From positions 60,923 through 124,922 of the forward strand of contig CACZVR010000002.1 in the NCBI GenBank assembly GCA_902784675.1: a stretch of 64,000 nucleotides of DNA, in the 5' to 3' direction. Within the stretch, counting starts at the first letter, position 1. Each line of letters opens with the position of its first letter. This DNA comes from an uncultured Bacteroidales bacterium. Its GTDB lineage: Bacteria > Bacteroidota > Bacteroidia > Bacteroidales > Muribaculaceae. The translations under genes and the position numbers were made by a program. Below the pieces are notes generated by a model. That model did not search any database, was not told where the DNA came from, and worked only from the letters and a program-made list of their open reading frames with translations. Shown piece after piece: positions 44,446 to 53,818 of the stretch.

Positions 44446-45267
44446 TCATGCCACTTCCACGTAGATGTGGACAAGATCCGCCAGGTTGTTGTACACCGGC
44501 ACGCCCGTCGAGCGGATGCACAGGTATGTCACCCCGTTCTGGGAGTAATACAGTCCTTCCACCAGCTCCATGTTGTTGTTGTACGGTATCGGATTGTCGT
44601 GCGTGCCCTGCTCAGGCGATGCGGCCACCTCGGTAAACAGCGAGGCTGCCACATCGGGTGCCCATGAAGCCTGTGCCGTATGGTCCTGCAGCACCTTGTA
44701 CAGGCGGCGGCGGTAGGTGTATCGCTCGCCCGCCTTCAGCTGCTTGCCCATCTGGTCAATCCAGAGCGGGAACAGTTCCGGCACTTCCATGGCCTTCTCG
44801 TCCTCGAGGTCTGCAGCGTCATCCTTTGCCAGGATCACGGCCGCCGACAGCGTATCGATGCCGTCAGCCCCCTCGATGGTCTCGTCAGGTTCTGCAGGTG
44901 TCGGGTCGGGCAGCGTCTCAGCCTGAGCCATGCCGTTGTCCTGAGCCCACTGCATCAGTTCCGTTGCCCACTGTTTCGCTTTCATGCGCCACTGCTGCAT
45001 TGCCCTGTGCTCATCGCGGGCTTTCTTGCTGGAGATATCGCCCAGCACATTGTTCATGATGGCTTCCATGTCATCCGCGCTGTATTTGGCCCGGACGATT
45101 GCCGAGATGATCAGGTCACGGCGCCACACACCAGGCGGGAGTTCCGCCGTTTCGTACTCATAGCCTTCAGCCGTGTGCTCGATGTCAAACGCCACGGTGA
45201 AGATGTTTTGCCCGAGGTCCCTTCTTACGCTTACCAAGGGGGGCAAGGTTTCTGATTGAACTTTCAT
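44446..45267 (-). CDS. Phage fibre-region protein with carbohydrate-binding-like C-terminus
   Basis: 273 residues. Around 190-220, GERYTYRRRLYKVLQDHTAQ followed by ASWAPDVAASLFTEV is the pattern of the chitin/carbohydrate-binding modules found at the ends of phage tail proteins, and a similar strand set (YSQNGVTYLCI) closes the protein. The N-terminal part is helical and acidic in the middle. It starts 83 bases inside the reverse transcriptase gene, so it is read with the DGR operon. Confidence 0.65.
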   Translation of the reverse strand: MKVQSETLPPLVSVRRDLGQNIFTVAFDIEHTAEGYEYETAELPPGVWRRDLIISAIVRAKYSADDMEAIMNNVLGDISSKKARDEHRAMQQWRMKAKQWATELMQWAQDNGMAQAETLPDPTPAEPDETIEGADGIDTLSAAVILAKDDAADLEDEKAMEVPELFPLWIDQMGKQLKAGERYTYRRRLYKVLQDHTAQASWAPDVAASLFTEVAASPEQGTHDNPIPYNNNMELVEGLYYSQNGVTYLCIRSTGVPVYNNLADLVHIYVEVA

Positions 45268-46678
45268 GCTCTAGTCGGTCTGTTTTTAATAAGAATGATT
45301 CATAGTTGAACTTGCGCTTTACCTTGACCACCGAGAAACGGCGCTGTATGTTGCAGCACTTCCAGAAATATGTGGCGTTGCGGAACATCTTCCGTCGCTG
45401 GTTGAAGGTGTACTGATGGACACAAAAGCCCATGTACGAGTTTAGGCTGCAGACGTGGCGTTTCAGCAGTTTGAGGTTTTCCAGTGTCGGGCCGTCCTCG
45501 ATGATGTGGCGGCACAGCTCGTTGGTCTGCATCACGCGCCTGGTCATGTTGCCCAAGGTGCGGTTGGAGGTGTAGATCCTCCCAGGCTTGATCACGCAGC
45601 CGACGAACTTCACGCCATGCGTTGCCGGCTGCAGATAGAATTTGTCCTTGTGGAGCTGCAGGTGGAGGTGTTTCTTCAGCCATTGCATCGCCTTCAGGCG
45701 CAGGTCGATGATGAACTGCTTATCGTTCGCGATGATCAGCGCGTCATCCACAAAGCGGACGAAGGCCGCTCCATGGTATGCGCACTGTTCCACCATGAAC
45801 TCATCGAAGAACGACAGGTAGTAGTTGGCCAGCAGCTGCGATGTGATGTTTCCGATGGCCATGCCCTTATGCGGGGGCATCGTGAACAGCGACTTGTTGT
45901 CGGGCAGGTCATCCCACATCCACAGTGGCGAGCGCCGTTCGCACAGCAGCTGGGGCTGGTGGCGGATGGTCACCTCAGTCAGCCAGAGCAGCGTATCGAT
46001 ATCGCTGCCCTGGTATTCCTCCCGGATGAACGGTAGGAGCTTTGCCAGCAGGATATCCTTATCGATGGACATGAAGAAGCCGGATATATCGATTTTTCCG
46101 ATCCATGCCTCACGTTTGTAGCGCTGGCTGACCCGTTCTATCTGCTCCTTGGCGGTGAACACCGCCCTGAGGGAGCCATATCCCTTGCGGCAGTTGAACG
46201 AGATATCGCCCTGGGAGCGGAAGCGGCGTTCCAGGAGCGGTTCCAGGCGCAGCGTTATCCAGTGCTGGGCGATACGGTCACGGAAGGCGGCGGCAAAGAT
46301 CTCGCGGATGCGAGGTCTGGTGACGATGAAGCAGAACGCCTCGCTGGGCGTGTAAGTGCGGTCATGGACTTCGGCGACCAGCTGCCACAGGTCTTGCTCA
46401 TAGTCCATGCGGTACTCGTTGCACTGCTTCGCCCGGAGCTTATGCCTGAGGCAATCAAAATAGGCATCTACCCACCCTTCCTTTTCCTCGTTGTCAAGCG
46501 CGACCACCGCCCTACACGCGCGGGAATTGTTCTTGTTGTTGTTGTTGTTGACCTGGCCATTCCCGCCATGGAGATTCCACGCGTTAGAGGCGTCAAGCGA
46601 TGATGCGTGGGTTGCCCGTTTCCTAACTACAGCTTGAACTGCAGTACCACGCCCGTTTGATATGAGGGGATGAGCCAT
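45185..46678 (-). CDS. DGR reverse transcriptase
   Basis: 497 codons from the first ATG. RT motifs are clear: IDISGFFMSID (motif A region), the DGR-type motif IGNITSQ (about 274-280, where group II introns have QGxxxSP) and FVDD (about 309-312). It copies the TR RNA with errors at adenines and its cDNA replaces VR. The TR lies in frame inside codons 29-60, so either the protein really carries an Asn-rich N-terminus or translation starts later, for example at a GTG near 46510. No extra domain is visible. Confidence 0.92.
   Translation of the reverse strand: MAHPLISNGRGTAVQAVVRKRATHASSLDASNAWNLHGGNGQVNNNNNKNNSRACRAVVALDNEEKEGWVDAYFDCLRHKLRAKQCNEYRMDYEQDLWQLVAEVHDRTYTPSEAFCFIVTRPRIREIFAAAFRDRIAQHWITLRLEPLLERRFRSQGDISFNCRKGYGSLRAVFTAKEQIERVSQRYKREAWIGKIDISGFFMSIDKDILLAKLLPFIREEYQGSDIDTLLWLTEVTIRHQPQLLCERRSPLWMWDDLPDNKSLFTMPPHKGMAIGNITSQLLANYYLSFFDEFMVEQCAYHGAAFVRFVDDALIIANDKQFIIDLRLKAMQWLKKHLHLQLHKDKFYLQPATHGVKFVGCVIKPGRIYTSNRTLGNMTRRVMQTNELCRHIIEDGPTLENLKLLKRHVCSLNSYMGFCVHQYTFNQRRKMFRNATYFWKCCNIQRRFSVVKVKRKFNYESFLLKTDRLEHESSIRNLAPLGKRKKGPRAKHLHRGV
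46499..46593 (-). repeat. DGR template repeat (TR)
   Basis: 95 bases, matched by VR (47263-47360). Read on the minus strand it holds a run of five AAC codons, AAG, AAC and AAT in place of the varied VR codons. Differences to VR occur only at TR adenines, plus one missing AAC unit. The last 27 bases (tcc cgc gcg ... gtc gcg) are identical in both and act as the homing-initiation end. Confidence 0.93.
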
Positions 46679-46705
46679 AGTAACCGTAATCGCTATGACT
46701 GTCGT

Positions 46706-47164
46706 TCACCGCCTCAGGTCTTCATCACTGAACAGCTTCAGCTGCCGTGGACCGTCGTCCATGGGCGCGCTGGGCGGTGTGGCCGCCTTGCGCTGTTCAG
46801 CGAGCAAAGCCCTGTTTTTTCTGAGCCATTTTCCAGCCTGGTCGGCTATGACGTTCAGCATGTCAAGCGCTTGGGCGTACTGGCCGTGTGAGAGGGCGTC
46901 ACGCCGCACGCGGTTCATGAGCCGGTACGACGTTTTCACTGAGGTCATGCGCATGACCACTGCATTGATGCACTCCACACGTTCCAGCGTGCCGTCGGCC
47001 TGGAAGGCGAGCACCACGAAGTCCAGCGCCTCCTTGAGGTCGCGGATGAGCAGGCCGCCGAGCTCCTTATACGGCAATGACCGAGGCAATCGCTCGACCA
47101 CTGGAATTGACCACTCCAGCAGCCGTTCGATTTCGCGGTAGATAGATGCCTGATTCGGTTTCAT
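46706..47164 (-). CDS. avd: DGR accessory variability determinant (Avd-like)
   Basis: 152 residues from the ATG at 47164 (MKPNQASIY); the longer frame crosses the terminator and promoter. Helical throughout with LPRSLPYKELGGLLIRDLKE and a basic surface, as in the four-helix Avd proteins that form a barrel and bind RT and TR RNA. Position between VR gene and RT is standard. The last 20 residues are a charged tail. Confidence 0.85.
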   Translation of the reverse strand: MKPNQASIYREIERLLEWSIPVVERLPRSLPYKELGGLLIRDLKEALDFVVLAFQADGTLERVECINAVVMRMTSVKTSYRLMNRVRRDALSHGQYAQALDMLNVIADQAGKWLRKNRALLAEQRKAATPPSAPMDDGPRQLKLFSDEDLRR

Positions 47165-47168
47165 GCCG

Positions 47169-47198
47169 CAAAGGTAACACTTCGTAGCGAATTTCAAA
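47169..47198 (-). promoter_or_regulatory. Promoter of the avd-TR-RT operon
   Basis: -33 TTTG at 47195-47198, 18-base spacer, -7 TAccTTTG at 47169-47176. The ATG follows only 4 bases after the -7 box, so the avd transcript would be near-leaderless. Confidence 0.75.
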
Positions 47199-47221
47199 AA
47201 AAATCGAACCGCTTCGCGGTT
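47196..47221 (-). terminator. Terminator of the DGR target gene
   Basis: aaccgc-gaa-gcggtt stem followed by CGA and eight T residues on the minus strand. The T-run overlaps the -33 box of the avd promoter. Confidence 0.75.
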
Positions 47222-47224
47222 ATC

Positions 47225-47248
47225 GCTGGGGGCGTCAAAGCCCCCAGC
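47225..47248 (-). other. DGR target-site hairpin downstream of VR
   Basis: Perfect 9-bp stem gctgggggc / gcccccagc with a 6-base loop, 15 bases after the end of VR. In Bordetella phage BPP-1 a GC-rich hairpin of this size just past VR is needed for efficient retrohoming; this one matches in place and form. Confidence 0.8.
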
Positions 47249-47256
47249 TGTCAATT

Positions 47257-50200
47257 TCAAAACGCGACCACCGCCCTACACGCGCGGGAAATGTTCTTGG
47301 GGTAGAGGTTGGGGTTGACCTGGCCATTCCCGCCATGGAGATGCCACGCGATAGAGGCGTTGTATTCCGTTGACGTCCAGTGCCAATCGGCCGTCAGATT
47401 GGAGTAACGGCTGTTGGCTTGCGCGGCCGCGAAAATGCCGCCTTTCACCTGTTGCCAATACACCATACCCAGCTCGCCGAGCGTCGGCAGCCACCAGTTG
47501 TGCGCCTTGAACTTGTCGGCCAGGACTTCGCCCGGCTGGAGCGCATAGGTGGGCTGGTAGGCACATGCGAGCCCACGTCGCTCGTCACTCCGTTTAGGAT
47601 GCGGTTGCGGTGGCGGATGATCTGCAGCGTCTTGTACTGTCCCACATGGATGAAGTCGCCGATACGGAACGGACCGATATCTTCAGTGAGTTCCACGAAG
47701 CCCACGTCACCGACGGCCGTGTCACGGTTGTAGTTCGGGAACGATGCCATGGATGCCAGGTTGTCGATGTCGCCGTTACCATTAGCCGTGATGTTGATGA
47801 CCGGTGTATCATAGATGCTCGTGTACCCGTCCACTGTGACGTTTGCAACACCATCATTGGCATTATTGTACAGGCCCCATTGGTCGGTGATGACGTTGCC
47901 GCGCGATACAGCCAGGCGGTCAGCCGGATTGTTCGGGTTGATGTAGAAGCACAAGGCGATGACCGTCTTATACGACAGCAGCTCATCGCTGAAGGAGCCG
48001 TCGGCATAGACGTAATCGCCCTCACGGCAGACGTGCTCGCAGAAGTAGAAGCGCTTGGTGTCCTCCAGGACAACGCCATCGAGGCGCGTCACCCTCACCG
48101 TCACGTCCGCATAAGGCCCTACAGCCTCAGTGTCCATGGCCGTCACCGTGACGATGCCTGTATTGGGATCGATGGTGGCGAAGTTGTTCCTGGTTATCGA
48201 CCACTGCACGGCCGTGAAGTTGTTGCCTGCCGAGTTCAGACGCATCTGGTGGTCACCCAGGGACTCGAGGTACTTGCCCGTGATGATACGCACGTTCTCG
48301 ATCGTGGTCTGCGAATAGACGATGGTCAGCCCGTTCGTGCCATGGTCAACATCGCCCCAGGCCTGCAACCATGCCGCCTTGTCCTCGAAGCTGGGCGTGA
48401 CGGCCGTCAGCGTGATGGTGCCGGACAGCTTACAGTTGGAGCCGAGGGCGGCCAGCGCATTGAGCAGCGCCAGTCCCGAGGCGCCGGAGATGCGCCAGTC
48501 CATATTATCGATGTCCACTTTGTTGAGGTGGCCAATCGCCTGCTGGACGATGTACAGGGAGTCGGCCAGCGGCGTGTCCTTGATGGTGATCTCAGTCATC
48601 GCGCCATAGCCACCGATGGCCAGTGTCTCGAGGTTGCGGCAGCCCACCAGCGTCAACGCTTCCAGCGTAGCCGGTAGAGTGAGGTCTGTCAGCGAGCCCG
48701 TCGAGGGCAGCTTGACAGCCGTGAAACTCGTGCCCTCCACATTGATCTCCTCCAGGCGGACGCAGGCCGACAGGTCGAGCGTTCCGCTGGCCAGCGGTGT
48801 GTTGCGGTGGATGTAGCGTTTGATGTTCGTGGAGTTCACACGGACAGCCGGGGCGCTCCAGCGCACAGGGTTGTTCGTGCCCAGCGGGTTCACGGTAATC
48901 TGCTGGAGGCGTTTACCCGTGAAGCCGAACTCCGTCACAGTCTGGTACTGGTCCATGTCTCCCAGGTCGAACAGGTAGTCATTGCCACGGATCGCCAGTG
49001 CGGTATCGCCCTGAGAGGACACAGCGTTGAACGCGTGGGCCTCACCAGGCGCACGAAGCGCCGTGCCGCCCACGTTCGACGAGCCGACGGCGATGCGCGG
49101 GTACATCCATTTCGCGGGCTTGACGGTGATGTAGTGCGTACCTGTCGCACCACGCCAGGACAGACCGCCGGCAGAGGTCGCGCTGGCGAACTCGCCGTAC
49201 TGGCACCACGAGCTGATGAACATGATGCGGTCAACGAGCCACTGGTACTCCGACCAGCGCTGGGAGCCGCAGGACTGCGACAGCGCGTTGGTGTCGTTGC
49301 TGTACTCACCCGTCAGCTGCAGACGGTAGCTGTACTCATAGACGGCGCGCGCCTGCTCGTTGTAGGCGACAGCGGGGAAGTAGTCGGGCACGGACAGCAG
49401 GTAGTTCTCGAAGAAGCCCATCACGCTGCCGCCTCCCAGGGTGGACATGGCGGCCAGCATGTTGCGCATGGTCTGCTGGATGTTGGGCTGTCCCGTTTCG
49501 GGCGTGTCACGGTCCCAAGCCTCCTCGAGCAGGCAGTAGAACGTGCTTTCCTCAGCCTGCCAGTAGTTCTCGCCGCTTCCGTCCTTGGTGTGTTCCTCCA
49601 CCCAGTACGGCTTGCGGTTCTGGCCGACGTTGTTGGTCTTCAGCACCGTGTCCACATCGTCCTGCATCCAACGGATCTTCAGTGTCACAGGGTCGGTGTA
49701 ATAGTAGGTGTTCTTGCAGCGGTTGTCGGTACCGGCGATGAGCTTGATGAAGCAGTAGTGGTACAGCGCGTCATCCACGTGGAAGTACTCGGCCGCATGA
49801 GCCTTGAAGTGTGCCAGGCGTGCGGCCTTGAAGGCCTCGTTTTTGGCCTGGCTGGACTGTGACGTGTTGAAGGCGTCGCCCGTGAAGTCCTCATACTGCT
49901 CGAGCAGGTTCAGCTGGGTGTTGTCGGGGCCAGCGGGCACCCAACGGCCAGTCTTCTCGTCATAGCGGTACAGGTCGTAGGATCCCGTGAGCCATTTCTG
50001 AGGGGACAGGCGCGAGCCGGAGGTGCGCTGCAGGGCGTCCAGCGAGCCGTTGAAGAATTCGATCTTGGTGCTGTGCAGGTACACGAAATTGAAGAAGGCA
50101 CGGACAGCGGCGAGTGCGGAAGCGTCACTCGGGATGTCGTCCGTGGTCTTTCCGAAGCCAAAGTTGATGTTCTTTGCCCCGTTGTACATCCACGCCTCCT

Positions 50201-52943
50201 TGTCAACGTCGTAGGTGATGTTGGTGTCGTCCCAGGGCATATTGAAACGTGCCAGCGGCACGTCGTTGTCGGCACCCTCCACCATCAGCATGTGGCCGGT
50301 GGTGTTCTTGTTGAAGCCGAAGGTCGGTTTGTCGCCCTTGCCGGCGCCGAAGGTCATCAGGTTGCGGAACTCATAGCGGCTGTTGGCCTCATCCCAGACA
50401 AAGAACAGGAAGGGCTTTTCGAGCACGGCCAGGCGTGCATTGGGGAACGTGGCGAACTGTCCAGGAGTGCTCATGTTGCCGTCACGCATCATCTGTTTGA
50501 AGACTTCGGTGAAGGCCTTGGTGAGGCCTAGCTTGTGGGACTGCATCGAGGAGGCGAAGTTGACCTTGCCCACGAGTTTCGTAGCAGCATATTCCTCTGC
50601 CTGGATGATATAGCCCGCACCGGTCTCCCCTTTCGGATTGCCCTCATCATCGAGCAGCTGGGTGTTGTCGGTGGTCTTGTATTGCTGGTTCCACCAGTAA
50701 TACGTCATGGCCGTGGTACCCTGTCCCTTGTTATCAAGGTTTGTCAGGGTGCCGCTGTGTTCCTCATCATCCGGCATGTGGATCTCGATACTGATTCCGT
50801 GCTGGGTATTGTTTTCCATACCCTTGTGCAGCAGCGGTCCCCTGTGGCCGATGATATTGTACTTGCCCAGACACTTGTCCCAGTCGATGCGGCCACGGTC
50901 ATCCAGGATATCGTTGGCAGTCTCAAAGGCGATCTTCTCGGCCGTGGTGGACATCGAGGCCTTGTAGTCCTGCATGACAGCCGACGAGCTGAGCGCCGAG
51001 CGATAGCAGCGCATACCGTAGATATCGATATCGCTGGAGGTGTTGCCGATGACCATTACCGCATTCTCGGGAGTGAAGCGGTCATCCGTGTCATAGGCAA
51101 ACTCCCTCTCGAGACGCCCGTTGAGGTACATGCGCAGGATGTTCGGTGACGCCTCACCTCCATACTGGGCGGTGATGGCCAGGTGGAAACGCTTGCCCTC
51201 TGCCCAGGCCAGATCCTGGTCGGGCTCGGTGTATTTGTTCGAGGTCAGCAGCATGGCACGAGAGGGCATCAGACGGAAGCCCCACCATACGCCTGAGTTG
51301 CGGAGACTGCCCAGCTCGATCAGCGGTTCCTCATCGTCCACGATGTTATCCACCACGAAGTCCATCTCCCAGACGAAACTGCGGCCCGTATTGTCGGCGC
51401 CGGTGAAGTCTGCCATGGGATTGTGATGGATGGTCAGCTGGCGACCTGCAGGGATGCGCAGCACCCTCACCGTCGAGCCTTCGTAGGTTGTTTCCTTCCA
51501 GCCGTCGGTGGAGAAGTCGAAGTTAACGAAGTCCTCAGCCTGTGCCAGGATGTCACCGTTCACCGTGTTGATGATGGTGGCGGGATTCTCCTCAGCGTTG
51601 GAGCGCACAGCGGGCGAGAGGACGAAGGACGCTCCCGCATTGGGCGCGAAGCTCGCCTCATTCTCCAGGCCGAAGGCCACGGGATCGTGGAGCTCGTTGC
51701 CCTCGCTGTCCTCAATCAGCATGACGGCATCGATCCAGGTGTCACTCACCCCGTCGATGGCCAGCTGCGTCGTGAAGGGGTATTTGTTCCTGGGGGCGCC
51801 GTTGAACGACCAGCGTGCATATTCGGTGGTGTTGTCGTTGGCATCCACCAGCCGCATGATGACGTTCATGGGATTTCCGTCAGGCGTGAGGACGGACCAG
51901 TCGAAGAAGTGGACGTCGGTCCAGTTCGAGAGTCCGTCTGAGATATTGTTGACGGACACCACAGGGGCATCGACACCGAGTACCAGGTACTCGCTCATGA
52001 CCCAATCCGTGGCCAGGTCATCATTGTACTTCAGCTGGGCCTCCACAGTGTGGAGACCAGGTGTAAGAACATCCGTCAAGCCCTGCACCTCGCAGGAGTA
52101 GGGCGTGTCGGCATCGCTGTGCGTGATGCCGTCGATGACCAGCTCTTTGCCTGTACCGCCGCCGTCGAACTTCAGCAACAGCGTCTTTGAGATGTTGCCG
52201 GTGATATAATACTGCAGGGTAAGCAGCGCGTCCTGATCGAAGGGAACCTGGAATGCCGTTGCGGGCGTCAAGGTCATGTTCACGATGTTGACCTGGAAGG
52301 TGAACGGGATGGCCGTTGAAGCCTTCTCAGCGGCGGCCGTGATGCGGACATGGACATTGCCGGAAGGCAGGATGCCCTTCATGGAGATGTAGTTGTAGCG
52401 GTTGGACTCCACAGTGAAGCGTCCGCAGGTCACCCAGCGCTGGTTGTTGTCCATTCGCTGGACGGTGAGCGTCACCCAGTCGGGGACTTCCTGAGCCACA
52501 CCGCCGCTGTTGTACAGATATACCGCCTTGAGACGGACGGTGAAGTCGTTGGTCATCTGCACGGCAACAGGGGTGTTGCCCTCGAGGGCCAGCGTGTAGG
52601 CTGTCTCGGCACCGCTGCCCTTGGGGATGATGATGTCCGTGATGGGAGTGATCGCCTCGTGGTCGTCAAACCAGGTATTGTAGTCCTCGAGGGTTGCGAA
52701 GCCCACCAGGTGAAGTTCCTCGTCTTCATCTTCATAGGTGCGGAGGCATCCGATCTTGCCGCCGAACATCTGTTTAATGAAGCGCTCTATTTCAGCAAAG
52801 TTGACTCCCCATTTGTAACCGTCGGGGATTTCGGTGCCATACTTGGTGATAGCGGCTCCCGTGTTATTTTCCCCACCCCAGTCGTCCGTCATGGAAGTCA
52901 GAAGGTTAAGACCGGGGATGATGATTAATTTCTCTCTTGCCAT
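47257..52943 (-). CDS. DGR-diversified tail/receptor-binding protein (frame break near 47573)
   Basis: About 1895 codons if one base is added at GGG 47572-47574; as given, the main frame stops at 47445 after 1832 codons. It contains an N-terminal tail-attachment-like part, Ig-like segments, a LamG/concanavalin-like domain (about 500-690), a mixed region, a leucine-rich-like stretch near 1560-1640 and a BIG2-like domain near 1690-1740. The C-terminal C-type-lectin-like domain has WWLPTLGELG, WTSTEY and SRACRAVVAF, but in the shifted frame. VR encodes its last ~32 residues. The N-terminal MAREKLIIIPGL start has no competing start. It probably binds the host surface. Confidence 0.85.
47263..47360 (-). 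repeat. DGR variable repeat (VR)
   Basis: 98 bases at the 3' end of the target gene. Relative to TR the varied codons now read Ile, His, Pro, Leu, Tyr, Pro and Ile where TR has Asn codons. VR has nine codons between GTC and TCC; TR has eight. Confidence 0.93.
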
Positions 52944-52967
52944 ATTGATTATGATGTGATTATGTGA

Positions 52968-53144
52968 TTAGCTATGAAACCAGCCACGGTCATGCGACCA
53001 GCCGTAGTGATGGAACCAGGCAGAATACACTCCTGCGAGCTTGCGCCAAACGAGGTGTACGCCGTTCTTGACGACATATACTGCCTGCAGCCCGCGTTGA
53101 CCTATCGAGAGGTCACCGATTTCTCTCAGTTTCTCGACAATCAT
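52968..53144 (-). CDS. Small Trp/His-rich phage protein
   Basis: 58 residues, with its ATG in an ATGA overlap with the gene before it. It begins MIVEKLREIGDLSIGQRGLQ, has a strand AVYVVKNGVHLVWRK and a Trp/Gly/His-rich end (SAWFHHYGWSHDRGWFHS), a composition seen in small fibre-associated proteins of Bacteroidales phages. It lies between two tail-fibre genes. Function unknown. Confidence 0.65.
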   Translation of the reverse strand: MIVEKLREIGDLSIGQRGLQAVYVVKNGVHLVWRKLAGVYSAWFHHYGWSHDRGWFHS

Positions 53145-53806
53145 TCTTCCTCGTAAACTAAATAGATGGTGTTCTCGCTCAGTGTTCCTGCCTCTCGGGC
53201 GGCCTCAAAATCCTCCGGCTCTATCGGCTCATGGCGCAGCACGGCATTGCCGTCAACACCGTTGCGCACGCGCATCTCGTCTGTCGAGCCGTCGCTGTAG
53301 TGGAAGGTGATGATATTGTAGCCGCCGCTTTCTGTGCTCTCCTCGATGGTGGTGCTCACGATGCCACGGCCGTCGCGACCTGACACTGCCAGGAACACGC
53401 CACCGTCCAGCCAGTGCATCTCCGCATTGAACTCCACGCCTGAAGGAATACCGGCATCAGCGGTCACGTCTTTCACATCGACCACCGTGCGCTGCTTGAA
53501 GCGTTTCTTCTTGCCCTGGTCATCGCGGCAGAGCACCTCCACCGAGTAAAGGCCTTCCAGAATGGTTCCCGGGTCTTCAGCGATGGCCACATTGCCTTGC
53601 ATGTAGGCCTCTATCTTTGTCTGTGCCGTACCCTTCGAGAGCACCACATAAACCGGGTAGTCCTCATTCGGGTAGAAATCATAGGGAGTGATCTCTGTCT
53701 GGCCGTTATTAAGGGTAACGACCTGCAGTGTCAACTTGATCGCCAGCTTCAGATCGTTGCCCTGGACATGGAAGATTCTCGTGGGATTCTGTTCTGTATT
53801 TTTCAT
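53141..53806 (-). CDS. Phage fibre/baseplate protein
   Basis: 221 residues. N-terminal beta domain (FHVQGNDLKLAIKLTLQVV) with BppU/Ig-like character, then a GRDGRGIVSTTIEESTESGG linker motif typical of tail-fibre hinge regions (SGRDGRGI), and a C-terminal helix-strand end. It probably joins baseplate and fibre. Confidence 0.7.
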   Translation of the reverse strand: MKNTEQNPTRIFHVQGNDLKLAIKLTLQVVTLNNGQTEITPYDFYPNEDYPVYVVLSKGTAQTKIEAYMQGNVAIAEDPGTILEGLYSVEVLCRDDQGKKKRFKQRTVVDVKDVTADAGIPSGVEFNAEMHWLDGGVFLAVSGRDGRGIVSTTIEESTESGGYNIITFHYSDGSTDEMRVRNGVDGNAVLRHEPIEPEDFEAAREAGTLSENTIYLVYEEE

Positions 53807-53818
53807 ATTGTTGTAGTA

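Noticed and set aside
46520-46550. AAC/GTT run as a simple microsatellite
   Set aside because: It is the variable part of the DGR template: both flanks match VR base for base and the changes are adenine-specific.
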